Assembly: GCA_010671905.1 (NCBI GenBank)
Contig: JAAHII010000001.1
Location: forward strand, 2,914,001 to 2,978,000
DNA: 64,000 nucleotides
Direction of reading: 5' to 3'
DNA from: Leptolyngbya sp. SIOISBB
Lineage (GTDB): Bacteria; Cyanobacteriota; Cyanobacteriia; Phormidesmidales; Phormidesmidaceae
Under the pieces are notes generated by a model that was not told the origin of the DNA, searched no databases, and worked only from the letters and a program-made list of their open reading frames with translations. Below, piece by piece: positions 28,843 to 38,007 of this stretch (position 1 is the stretch's first letter; each line of letters opens with the position of its first letter). Made by a program: the position numbers and the translations under genes.

Positions 28843-30012
28843 TCAGGCATCTTCAATGAAGGGTAAGTTCTGCCCGATCGCTGCTTGAATAGAACTCATT
28901 TGGTAGCGGTCTAGTTGCTGAGCCAGACCGGTCAGCACCCGGCGGACCATTTCAGGGCCGCCATAAATCCAACCCGTGTAAACCTGCAAGAGGGTTGCTC
29001 CGGCATTGAGCTTTTCCCAAGCATCTTGAGCCGTAAAAATGCCGCCAACCCCCACAATTGGCATCTGACCCTGACTTTTTTGATAAAGGAATCGGATCAC
29101 CTCCGTCGATCGCTGTTGCAGCGGCGCACCGCTGAGCCCCCCTGGCTCTTCTGTGACTCGATTGCCGGTTTGCAAAATGAGATCGGTTTTTAACCCCGAT
29201 CGCTGAATCGTGGTGTTGGTCGCGATCATGCCCGATAAATTATATTCATGGGCCAGAGACAGTACTTCAGAGATTGCCTCCCACTCTAAATCGGGGGCAA
29301 TTTTCACCAGTAATGGTTTGGCCTCAAGGTTTTCGGCTTGCAAAGCAGCCAAGATCGGGCCGAGATTTTCACTGGCCTGGAGCGATCTCAGACCAGGCGT
29401 ATTGGGTGATGAAACATTCACCACAAAGTAGTCACCCAGGGCTTTCAGCAACCTAAAACTTTCGACATAGTCATCGACTGCGCGCTCTAAAGACGTCATT
29501 TTAGATTTGCCCAAATTGATCCCAATGGGAATCTGGGAAGGCTGATGCTGCCAATAATGCTGTAGCCGGGCGGCTAATTGCGCGGCCCCTTCGTTGTTGA
29601 AACCCATACGGTTAATCGCGGCGCGATCGCGAGGCAAGCGAAACAGGCGCGGCTTCGGGTTACCTGGCTGAGCATGGTACGTGACGGTACCCAGTTCGGC
29701 ATAGCCAAAACCCATGAGTCCCCAAGCTTGTGCAGCTATCCCATCTTTGTCAAACCCGGCAGCCAAACCCATCGGGTTCGCAAAGGAACAACCCCATATC
29801 GATTGAGCTAATCGAGCATCCTGGTATTGACAGCGATGAGATAGCCAGCCTTGCAACTGACCATAGAGACTAGCCGTAATCTGATTATCAGTCACCTCTG
29901 GCGTTGCGACGTTTTTGAGCAACTCTAACGTGCGCTGGTGTAACCATTCCGGATCTACCGGAATGCCATAAAACAGTAACGGTCGCATGCCTTGCTGATA
30001 CCAATCGACCAT
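28843..30012 (-). CDS. pyrD: dihydroorotate dehydrogenase (quinone), class 2
   Basis: Oxidises dihydroorotate to orotate in pyrimidine synthesis, passing electrons to the quinone pool at the membrane. The N-terminal helix region (RPLLFYGIPVDPEWLHQR), FANPMGLAAGFDKDG, NRMGFNNEGA, the catalytic Ser in NVSSPNTPGLR and IVGVGGIFTAQDAWEKL mark class 2. Length 389 is slightly long but normal for cyanobacteria. Ribosome site AGGAAAG lies about 7 bases upstream of ATG. Confidence 0.96.
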   Translation of the reverse strand: MVDWYQQGMRPLLFYGIPVDPEWLHQRTLELLKNVATPEVTDNQITASLYGQLQGWLSHRCQYQDARLAQSIWGCSFANPMGLAAGFDKDGIAAQAWGLMGFGYAELGTVTYHAQPGNPKPRLFRLPRDRAAINRMGFNNEGAAQLAARLQHYWQHQPSQIPIGINLGKSKMTSLERAVDDYVESFRLLKALGDYFVVNVSSPNTPGLRSLQASENLGPILAALQAENLEAKPLLVKIAPDLEWEAISEVLSLAHEYNLSGMIATNTTIQRSGLKTDLILQTGNRVTEEPGGLSGAPLQQRSTEVIRFLYQKSQGQMPIVGVGGIFTAQDAWEKLNAGATLLQVYTGWIYGGPEMVRRVLTGLAQQLDRYQMSSIQAAIGQNLPFIEDA

Positions 30013-30718
30013 AGTGTCTTTCCTGTGGGATTAGTGAGTTGCCTATATCTTGCCCCCCAAGCCATCAAGTTTGAATTTGAATTCTCTTAACAGGCTTGTA
30101 TCGCATTTACGGTAGTAAGTTCTAATGAGACGAGAGAGATACCAGGTAGAACAGTTACTTTTATAAAGGAGAGGGTACCCACTGATTCGACCGATCACTA
30201 GTACACAACGGCGTAAATTTGCGTACCATTCGTGATGGACAAGGGGGCAGGGGGAGCAAGGGGGAGCGGATTCTGGAGGGGTATCGCGACTTGTGCCATA
30301 GAGGACTAACCGATTCTGCTGATTGCCTCCCAGTTCTGGGGGTCATAGGATTTGCAAACTGAGTAACATGGATGGCAGATAACAATATAATCCGGATTTT
30401 ATGCTGTCTTAGCACTCAGAAGGTGTCGACCTCTCGAAATGATGACTGACTCAGTAGCAAAGGATTATCCCGGCTGTGCTCAAATCGTGGCCTCAATACA
30501 AAGTTTCTAGGGATTTGTGATTACCAGCATGGACTCGCTAAATTTCAGATACCCTTGAGTCGTGCATCGCAACACCAAGGCTTCAAGATTGCCCCCAAAT
30601 ACTTTCATCAAACAATTTTAGATTGTCTACATGTCTTGAGTAACTTGACGTTGTTCTAACCGACATCAACGTTACCAATGTCAAGTCGGTCACTCCATCC
30701 GAAAACCACAGTACAGTC
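30013..30718. other. 706-bp gap with a G-rich cluster
   Basis: Three G5 runs (30243-30247, 30250-30254, 30260-30264) and a later G4 (about 30278) occur within 40 bases. This could form a G-quadruplex or be a degraded cyanobacterial short G-rich repeat. No gene is seen. Confidence 0.5.
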
Positions 30719-33503
30719 ATGGTTTCGACTCTACCCAGTCCCAATCCTGAAAGACGACTAGCCGCTTTGGCCAGAATTCTGAAGCTGCTACGAGAAACAG
30801 AAGACCTCGATCGCCTGGTTTCTTCTCTCTTAGAGAATCTCAAAGAAGAACTCCACTATTCCCTGCTGTGGTTTGGCTTATATGAACGAGTGCAACATCA
30901 GGTAGTCAGTCAAGGGTTTTTGGCCCCGAAGCCACATCGCTCTTTAAAGAGCACTTTCGCGCTGGCACCAGGCGACTTGATGGAGCAGGTAGTCATCCAA
31001 CAGCGCCCATTGATCATTAATGATCTGCGGGTCGAGCCCAGGATCGCGGCTTGGAACGATATGGCTCAGCAGTTTGCCATTCAGGGCGCGCTAATTTTTC
31101 CCGTGCGGCGACGGGATATTTGTTACGGTTTGCTGATCATGGGCTCTGATCAATGGGGGCAAGGGATCACCAATAGCGATCGCACCTTCATCTCCACGAT
31201 CTGTAGTGCTCTGGCTGATGTACTACACAAGCGTGAGCAAACCCTACAAACTCAGCAGCGTAAGGATCCTGGAGTAGCCTTAGCCAGCTTGATCGACCAA
31301 CTACAAACGAGCGACGATAGAGACGTCCAACTCACTAAAATCGCTCAATCCCTTTCCGGGTTTATTGACCCTGACCGAGTGCGCATTTTTTGGCTCGACC
31401 CTGACGAATTCACATTTTGGGAAAGGCTCACCCTGCGCACGCGTCAAGCTCGCACACCCAAGTGCTACACTGCCGACTCCCCTGGGTTAACCCTACCCGT
31501 GAGCGAAGTTCGCGGCGTCTATCAAAGCCTCAGTAAGCAGCAACCGCTAGTGATCGGCGAAGCTCAGAGCGCCAATGCGGCGACCGTGCCTGACCGGTTT
31601 TTACAACTGCTAAAAGCTGATGCCTTCATGGTAGCTCCCATTTTTGAGCGGGAGACCTTTCTCGGCTTCGTTAGCGTTGAAAGTACCAAGCCTCGGATCT
31701 GGTCGGAAGCCAGCCGCAACTATCTCAAAACGGTCACCAACTTAGCAGGCTTGATGATGCCAACCCTCTCAGTTGCCGAGATCAAGCAGCAGTCAGAAGA
31801 TGAAGTGCAACTCCTCACAGGCGTTGTCCGCAGTATTCAAAGTGAGTCTGACTGGCACAATACCTTGAAGCTGTGTGGAGATAGCCTATGTGAGGCTCTA
31901 GATACCGACCAGTTTTTAGTGTTGCTGCACGATGCCGAGCATGATGGCTATCAGATCGTTTTTCAAAAGCGCGCCCTGCCCCGTAAGCGCAGCCCGGTGT
32001 TTTGGCCAGCCCTGGATGAAGTGGATTGGCAAATGCTGGAAGATAGCCAAGAAGCGATCGCCATTAATGATCTGACTAACGATCTCAAACTTCTAGCGTG
32101 GCGAGACAACTTTGACACCTTAAATATGCAGAGCATCTTGGCCTGCAACATTACTCCTGGTAATGCCCCAGAGGGGCTCATTCTGGTGGCGAGTAAATCA
32201 CCACGCCAGTGGTCAACAGCAGCAGGCGAGTTACTGCAACAAATCGCCCAACAAATCAGCCTCATCCTGCGACAGTGGCAGTTGCAACGTCAAACTGATC
32301 AACAAGAAGACCTCTACGGCTCCATTAAGTGGGGTCTACGAACATTACAACAAACCTTTCACATCGAGCAGTTGGAAGAAGCCGCCTGCCAATATCTGAT
32401 TGACCTGCTAGATGCCCCTCTCGTAGTTTTGGTGAACTGGCAAGTCGGCGACCACCATGCCAAAGTTGGGCGCGTCACCTCGCATCACATTGACTTTAAC
32501 GCTGATCAAGAAGCAGTGATTCCCCTCAGCTCTGATGCCATTATCAACTGGGCTCAGCAGACCGATGGACCCCTACCTGTGACTTGGGAGGACTTTCCCC
32601 CTGAGACGCGTGAGTGGATCAAAGGACCCCAAGGCAGCAAGTTTTTATTGGTGGCCTTAAAAACAGCTGACACCCATGTTCCCAATGGTGTTTGGATTGT
32701 GGGCGATCGCGGCGATCGCCGCTGGACCAATCATCAATTCAGTCTAGTGTCAGTGCTGTCTAATCAACTGGCATGGTCGCGGCGACATCTCAGCATTGAA
32801 AACCTATTACTAGAACGACAAGAATCCTTGGAAGCGCTGAACTGGTATAAGCACAAGCGCCTCAATGAGGTCCATCGCCAACTCAAGGTCAATCTCAGTC
32901 GGCTGAGTGATCCGATCACTCAAGGCAAGGGATTAACGGCTCAACGACAGTTGCAACTCGTACGGCAGCTCAACACCCTAACTAGCGGTGTCAGTAACGT
33001 CATCAATCATGAGGTTTGGGAACTTCGTAAACATCAGCAAACCACCCCTCTCATTAGTCTGTTAAATCGACTCATGGAGCGGGTCAATCCCCCTCATTCA
33101 AAGCCATCATCTATGGGCTAAGGTTCACAATGAAAGTAACGTCATCATTGCCGGTGACCTTGAGAAAATCGAATTAGTCCTTTATGAGTTGATGGTAGCG
33201 GCGTGTCAGAGATCGCCCGAACATGGCCGCCTAGACATTTGGTGTCGTCCGCTCGAGAACACATTAATGGAACTCGCCATTACCGACGATGGTGACATTC
33301 CGCACCAATTACTCAAAGACTTAAAGCATGGCCGCCCTGACGACATCCTGGTGCCTTCTTTACTCGATGTACCACCGGGCTTACATTTCAGTATTTGTAA
33401 GACCCTGATGCAGCAGGTTGGCGGCGAATTTAGTCTACAAAAGCTAGAAGATGGCCGCATCATGAGCCGAGTTGTTTTAACTATTGCGCGCAAAGGCACA
33501 TAA
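30719..33503 (+). CDS. multi-GAF sensor kinase-like protein, interrupted near its 3' end
   Basis: Large signalling protein of about 928 residues. Several GAF-type sensor modules can be sensed: about residues 25-165 (LLWFGLYERVQHQV, ALIFPVRRRDICYGLL), 195-350 (FMVAPIFERETFLGFVSVES), 370-500 and 535-690. Then a kinase-like part follows with HKRLNEVHRQLKVNLSRL. The main frame stops at 33121; the C-terminal ATPase-like part (ESNVIIAGDLEKIELVLYEL to LAITDDGDIP) is in another frame, open past 33120. One base missing near 33100-33102 would join them. The ATP-binding motifs are weak, so it may not be an active kinase. Confidence 0.72.
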
Positions 33504-33505
33504 AT

Positions 33506-33555
33506 GATCAGAGAACTTCAGCTTCAGAGATTGCTGCAGCTGAAGTTCTCTGATC
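33506..33555. repeat. perfect 18-bp inverted repeat, 14-nt loop
   Basis: Arms 33506-33523 (GATCAGAGAACTTCAGCT) and 33538-33555 are exact reverse complements, three bases after the GAF kinase-like gene. There is no T-run, so it resembles an RNA-stabilising or attenuating hairpin more than a classical terminator. Confidence 0.88.
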
Positions 33556-34355
33556 GCAAAGCTGGAGAAAGCGCCCAACTCACTGATGGCTATGGCAGAA
33601 CGCTCAGCGATGCACTCTTACGATGTGCTTCTCTTCGCACTCCTATCATCGAAAAAGTCCACAGCTCCACCGTTTAGTTGAGCGGACTCATCTACGAGAC
33701 ACGCACGAAGATTCGCCACCGATATCCTGATGAATACAGCTTCTTGCTCCCGTGAGGCTCAGCAGAAAGCCTGGACTCACTATCATGCAAGGCCTTCAGA
33801 CTCTGACTTTACCTCATCCAGCAAGGAAACGCTATAAAAGCCTCAAGACAGCGACCAACATCAATTAGCGGGACATCCGGCAGCAATGCAGAATTGCTGC
33901 ATAGAGTCATGACCATACCCATCTCAACATGATCGACAAGTCACCGCAGCCATCAGATCGCTAACACCGGCTATTCACAGGCAATGATGACAGTCTGAAA
34001 TATTCTCAATGGCCATCTGCAGAGCAGCTTCTAACGTATGGGGAAATACTATCTTCATGGGTTCGCAGCCCTATCAAGCACAGTGTTGTTGCTGAGGGCA
34101 CTCACTTGCTCCTTTTAAACATCTCAGTAGGTTTTCTAAGGAAACTACTTTTCCATCTTGAAACAGCAAAAAAAGCCGAAAAACCACTGAGAAATTTCAA
34201 CACAAAAACAGTTTCTCAACCGTTCTTTGAAGCTAAGAAAGTAAGATTTTTGTTTTTTGGATTGATAGTGAAAGATACCGTAAAAAGCAGGCTGTCTGAG
34301 TCATCTTCATCTTTGGGCTTGTGTATGTTGAATATGTCGTCACAAGTGAGTTCCC
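33556..34355. other. 800-bp gap, no gene seen
   Basis: No frame on either strand looks like a gene; the frame at 34106-34372 is rich in Lys and Phe without a family pattern. The last 200 bases are AT-rich and must hold the promoter of the PEP-CTERM gene. Confidence 0.4.
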
Positions 34356-35090
34356 ATGATGAAAGTCGCTAAGCAATTCGCCCTAGCAACTGCTGTTATC
34401 GCTTCAGGTGTTATGGCTTCTGAGGCTCAAGCATTCACCTTCACGCAAACGAATGCGCAGAATTTACAAGAGCAGAATCAAGAGCTATTTAACTTTTTCA
34501 AATCTCATGTCAACACAGAAAGAGCGGCTTTGAGTGCCACTGATCTGAAACCTTTGGATGCTACCAACCTTCTGTTTGATACGAGTGAGACGGTCGAAGT
34601 TTATTTCATTCATGAAGGTGCTGGTTATAAAAACCAAGTACTGTTTACTGCCGATGATCAGGCTCCAGCTATGCTCATCGAAAATGCTTCTCTGCAAGGC
34701 TCAGGTGGTGACTTGAAAGCAGGTGATGGCTTTATTTTGAGTGACTTTGAAGGATTACCTGGCTTAGCCCAATTTGAATTCTTGATTGCTTCTAACGGCT
34801 ACGGTAAATCGAATCCGACTCTGCTTTATACTGACGCCAGCAAAAATTCAGATGGTTTAGAGCACGTAACGGCCTTCGGATACACTGATGAAGCAACGGG
34901 TGACTATTACACCTTCATCGGTTTTGAAGATATCGTTGGTGGCGGCGATCTTGACTACAACGACGTTGTTCTCGTTGCTAAGGGTTTCCAAAATCCTGAT
35001 GTGGATGTTCCTGAACCTATTTCCAGTCTCGCTGTGTTGGCAGTCGGTGCTGTTGCTGCTGGTGGTGCGCTGAAGAAAAAGCTGGCATAA
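34356..35090 (+). CDS. PEP-CTERM exported protein with DUF4114 domain
   Basis: Exported protein of 244 residues. A signal peptide (residues 1-27, core FALATAVIASGVMA, cleavage after EAQA) comes first. A C-terminal DUF4114 domain carries YTFIGFEDIVGGGDLDYND, whose acidic loop probably binds calcium. The PEP-CTERM sorting tail is VPEPISSLAVLAVGAVAAGG then KKKLA. The tail is removed by exosortase, leaving an extracellular or envelope protein, often linked to exopolysaccharide. No exosortase gene is in the window. Confidence 0.9.
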   Translation: MMKVAKQFALATAVIASGVMASEAQAFTFTQTNAQNLQEQNQELFNFFKSHVNTERAALSATDLKPLDATNLLFDTSETVEVYFIHEGAGYKNQVLFTADDQAPAMLIENASLQGSGGDLKAGDGFILSDFEGLPGLAQFEFLIASNGYGKSNPTLLYTDASKNSDGLEHVTAFGYTDEATGDYYTFIGFEDIVGGGDLDYNDVVLVAKGFQNPDVDVPEPISSLAVLAVGAVAAGGALKKKLA

Positions 35091-35117
35091 CACATACGCC
35101 GAGTCAGCATGTCACGA

Positions 35118-35153
35118 CAAATCCCCGCTGATGATTAAATCAGCGGGGATTTG
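35118..35153 (+). terminator. terminator-like hairpin after the DUF4114 gene
   Basis: Perfect 15-bp stem (CAAATCCCCGCTGAT with its complement) around a 6-nt loop, 28 bp after the stop. The T tract is short (ATTTG), so strength is uncertain. Confidence 0.75.
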
Positions 35154-35266
35154 CATATGGAGGGAAGGTACTCGGTATATTCGCTTGGCGATCGCTCATT
35201 CCAGTTCACATCCATCCAGCAATCAATCCCAATGGCGACGATGTCCGCTAGGATAATTGCCGATGT

Positions 35267-36631
35267 GTGATGTGTTTTCCCATGCTGCATCAAGCACTCA
35301 TAGCCCTCAGCCTGCTTTCGTTATTCGGCACCCAACCTAAGACGGTAACGGCGCTGCAACCGATGCCCTGGCCCGCGATGGAGACGATCGTCGGTTGGGA
35401 ATCACCATGGGTACTCCAGATGAATGCTCCAGACCCGCAAGCGAAAGAGATCGTCCGGAGCTACTTAACAAATCTGGCCGATTCGGGATTTGCTGTCGAA
35501 GAGCAGGGCATTTGGGTCCAAACCGGCAGCACGGCGATCGCCGTCCATCAGCCTTATCGCCCTTCATCAGCAGCTTCACTCACAAAAATGGCCACGACTT
35601 TGGCCGCTTTAGAAACTTGGCCCGTCAATCATCGCTTCGAAACGCGAATCGGCCATACCGGCATGATTGAAAATGGCGTCATCAATGGCGATCTGGTGAT
35701 TCAGTGGGCGGGCGATCCTTACTTTGTTTGGGAAGAAGCGATCTCGCTAGCCAATACGCTCAACCAACAAGGCATTCAGCAGGTGACGGGAAATCTGGTC
35801 ATTCTGGGTGAGTTTGCCATGAATTTTGAGCCCGATTCTTACCGCTCTGGCGAACTGTTTATGCAAGCGGTAGACGTAAATCGCTGGTCCGACGAAGTCT
35901 ACTACGTCCACAGCACAATGCCGCCTGATACGCCAGCGCCGTCATTGGCGATCGCGGGTGAAATCATCGTCCAGCCGTTAGCGACCAACCCCCTTAGCAC
36001 TCAATGGTTGGTGCGCCATCAATCTTTGCCCCTGGTGCCGTTGCTCAAAGCGATGAACATTTACAGCAACAACGCCATGGCTGAGCAGTTTGCCCGCGCT
36101 GTAGGCGGAGCCAATACAGTAGCAGCGAAGGCAGCTGAGAAAACTGGGGTACCGATGTCCGAAATTCGGTTGATCAACGGGTCTGGTTTAGGGGTCGAAA
36201 ATCGCCTTTCTCCCCGGGCGGTAGTCGCGATTCTCTTGGGCATTCAGCGACAGTTGCGCCCCCACAAACTTTCCATTTCTGATGTCATGCCGGTGTTTGG
36301 ACAAGATGAAGGCACCCTGATTTTTCGCGAACTGCCGGACCAAGCAGCGCTGAAAACTGGCACCCTCAACACCGTAAGTTCTTTGGCAGGGTACTTTCCT
36401 ACCCGCGATCGCGGGCCGGTTTGGTTTTCCATTCAGAATTGGGGTGGCGACCTCGAACTCTTGCGAGCTCAGCAGGACGCACTGTTGCTAACGTTGCAGC
36501 AACATTGGGGAACTGCTCCGCCACCAGAAACCTTCACGCCCAAGGTGTTTATGGGACAAGCGCCTTATGTACTGGGTGATCCGGGCCGTAATTTGGTGAT
36601 CGCCCCAGCAGTCTCAGCGAGCAATCCGTAG
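35267..36631 (+). CDS. D-alanyl-D-alanine carboxypeptidase, PBP4 (peptidase S13) family
   Basis: Trims or cleaves peptidoglycan peptides in the periplasm. All three active-site motifs are present: SLTK in AASLTKMATT, SNN in NIYSNNAMAEQF and KTG in ALKTGTLNTV. A signal peptide lies at the N-terminus (LIALSLLSLFGT). Length 454 is near DacB. The start is uncertain: GTG 35267, ATG 35270 or ATG 35282; the last leaves a normal signal peptide. Confidence 0.9.
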   Translation: MMCFPMLHQALIALSLLSLFGTQPKTVTALQPMPWPAMETIVGWESPWVLQMNAPDPQAKEIVRSYLTNLADSGFAVEEQGIWVQTGSTAIAVHQPYRPSSAASLTKMATTLAALETWPVNHRFETRIGHTGMIENGVINGDLVIQWAGDPYFVWEEAISLANTLNQQGIQQVTGNLVILGEFAMNFEPDSYRSGELFMQAVDVNRWSDEVYYVHSTMPPDTPAPSLAIAGEIIVQPLATNPLSTQWLVRHQSLPLVPLLKAMNIYSNNAMAEQFARAVGGANTVAAKAAEKTGVPMSEIRLINGSGLGVENRLSPRAVVAILLGIQRQLRPHKLSISDVMPVFGQDEGTLIFRELPDQAALKTGTLNTVSSLAGYFPTRDRGPVWFSIQNWGGDLELLRAQQDALLLTLQQHWGTAPPPETFTPKVFMGQAPYVLGDPGRNLVIAPAVSASNP

Positions 36632-36804
36632 CACCTTATGATCGCCAGCATCGCATCTGTTGTCCAAATTGTCTGGGCAGGATTGATCCGCTTAAATGAG
36701 CTGCTTCACAGAGAATTCCCGACATCTTTGGGTTACGACCCTTGCTTTTAGCGTAGAGTCAAGAATGTTGAAAAGCAGCAACATGACGATAAAGGGAAAA
36801 GGGC

Positions 36805-37692
36805 GTGTATTTTCAATCAGTGATCACGACTTTGCATGAGTTTTGGAGCAATCAGGGCTGTCTGATTGTGCAGCCCTACGATACGGAAAAAGGTGCAGGC
36901 ACAAAGAGTCCTCACACATTTTTGCGGGCGATCGGGCCAGAGCCTTGGTCGGTGGCCTACGCTGAGCCCTGTCGCCGCCCTGCCGATGGCCGCTATGGCG
37001 AAAACCCCAACCGCTACCAGCACTATTATCAGTACCAGGTGCTGATCAAGCCCTCACCGCCCAACATTCAAGACATGTATTTAGATTCGTTGCGGGCATT
37101 GGGCATTAAACCGGAAGATCACGACATTCGCTTTGTGGAAGACAACTGGGAAGATGCCGCTGTCGGCGCGTGGGGTGTGGGCTGGGAAGTTTGGCTCGAC
37201 GGCATGGAAATCACGCAGTTTACTTACTTTCAACAATGTGGTGGGTTAGACTGTCGGCCCGTCTCCATTGAGCTGACCTACGGGCTAGAGCGCCTGACGA
37301 TGTATTTGCAAGAGGTGGATGCGATCGCCAAAATCCAGTGGAATGAGACCCTCACGTACGGCGATGTCCATATGCAGGGAGAAATAGAACATTCTAAATA
37401 CAACTTCGACGAGTCCAACGCGGAGTTGCTGTTCACGCTGTTCACGCTTTATCAACAAGAAGCCGAGCAGTTAATGAATAAAGGACTCGTTTTGCCGAGC
37501 TACGACTATGTGCTGAAGTGCTCCCACACGTTTAATTTGTTGGATGCCCGGGGCGTGATTTCGGTAACCGAGCGAACTCGCTATATTCGCCAGGTGCGGG
37601 GACTCGCTCGTAAGGTCGCTCAGCTGTACTACGACCAGCGTGAAGCCCTCGGTTTTCCGCTACTCAAAGCAGCTCAAGAAGAGGCAGCGTAA
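36805..37692 (+). CDS. glyQ: glycine--tRNA ligase alpha subunit
   Basis: Catalytic subunit of the heterotetrameric bacterial glycyl-tRNA synthetase; charges tRNA-Gly. Family segments: [58 protein letters not shown] and [12 protein letters not shown]. Length 295 is normal. The start is GTG at 36805, preceded by GGGAAAAGGG. The beta subunit glyS is not adjacent, which is usual in cyanobacteria. Confidence 0.96.
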   Translation: MYFQSVITTLHEFWSNQGCLIVQPYDTEKGAGTKSPHTFLRAIGPEPWSVAYAEPCRRPADGRYGENPNRYQHYYQYQVLIKPSPPNIQDMYLDSLRALGIKPEDHDIRFVEDNWEDAAVGAWGVGWEVWLDGMEITQFTYFQQCGGLDCRPVSIELTYGLERLTMYLQEVDAIAKIQWNETLTYGDVHMQGEIEHSKYNFDESNAELLFTLFTLYQQEAEQLMNKGLVLPSYDYVLKCSHTFNLLDARGVISVTERTRYIRQVRGLARKVAQLYYDQREALGFPLLKAAQEEAA

Positions 37693-37872
37693 TCATCTGG
37701 GTCGCGGTCAAGAGGTTTGCCGTAGCGGCCTAACTCACTCCATGAAGACAGTGTTGCCAGGCTGATGCCTGCATCGTGACCGTAGGGATGCTTGGGCTAT
37801 TTGGGCATGCGGCCTTGGGTGTTGAGATCGCCAATATCTGAGCTTAGGATCGGAAGTTTAATACTATGCCGG

Positions 37873-37966
37873 TTTTCCCCTATCGGGAGGGTTGCCGTAG
37901 GCAGAGTGGGTTCGAACCCTAGCCAATTGAAGCAACCCCCCCCTCGCTCCTCCCCGGAGGGGAAAT
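37873..37966. repeat. about 94-bp palindromic intergenic repeat, copy B
   Basis: Outer ends TTTTCCCCTATCGGGAGGG and CTCCTCCCCGGAGGGGAAA are complementary over most positions, with an inner GTGGGTTCGAACCC palindrome. It parallels the element at 18171-18264 in length and layout. The inner TTCGAA is not a tRNA T-arm; no tRNA fold is present. Confidence 0.72.
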
Positions 37967-38007
37967 ATGATCCCCTTGGCCCAAGGAATTTATATAATCC
38001 TCACTCC

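Noticed and set aside
34106-34372. 88-codon plus-strand frame before the DUF4114 gene
   Set aside because: Overlaps that gene's start, low-complexity Lys/Phe/Ser composition, no ribosome site.
37905-37925. GTGGGTTCGAACCC resembling a tRNA T-arm
   Set aside because: It is the centre of the palindromic repeat; no acceptor stem, D-arm or anticodon arm can be placed around it.
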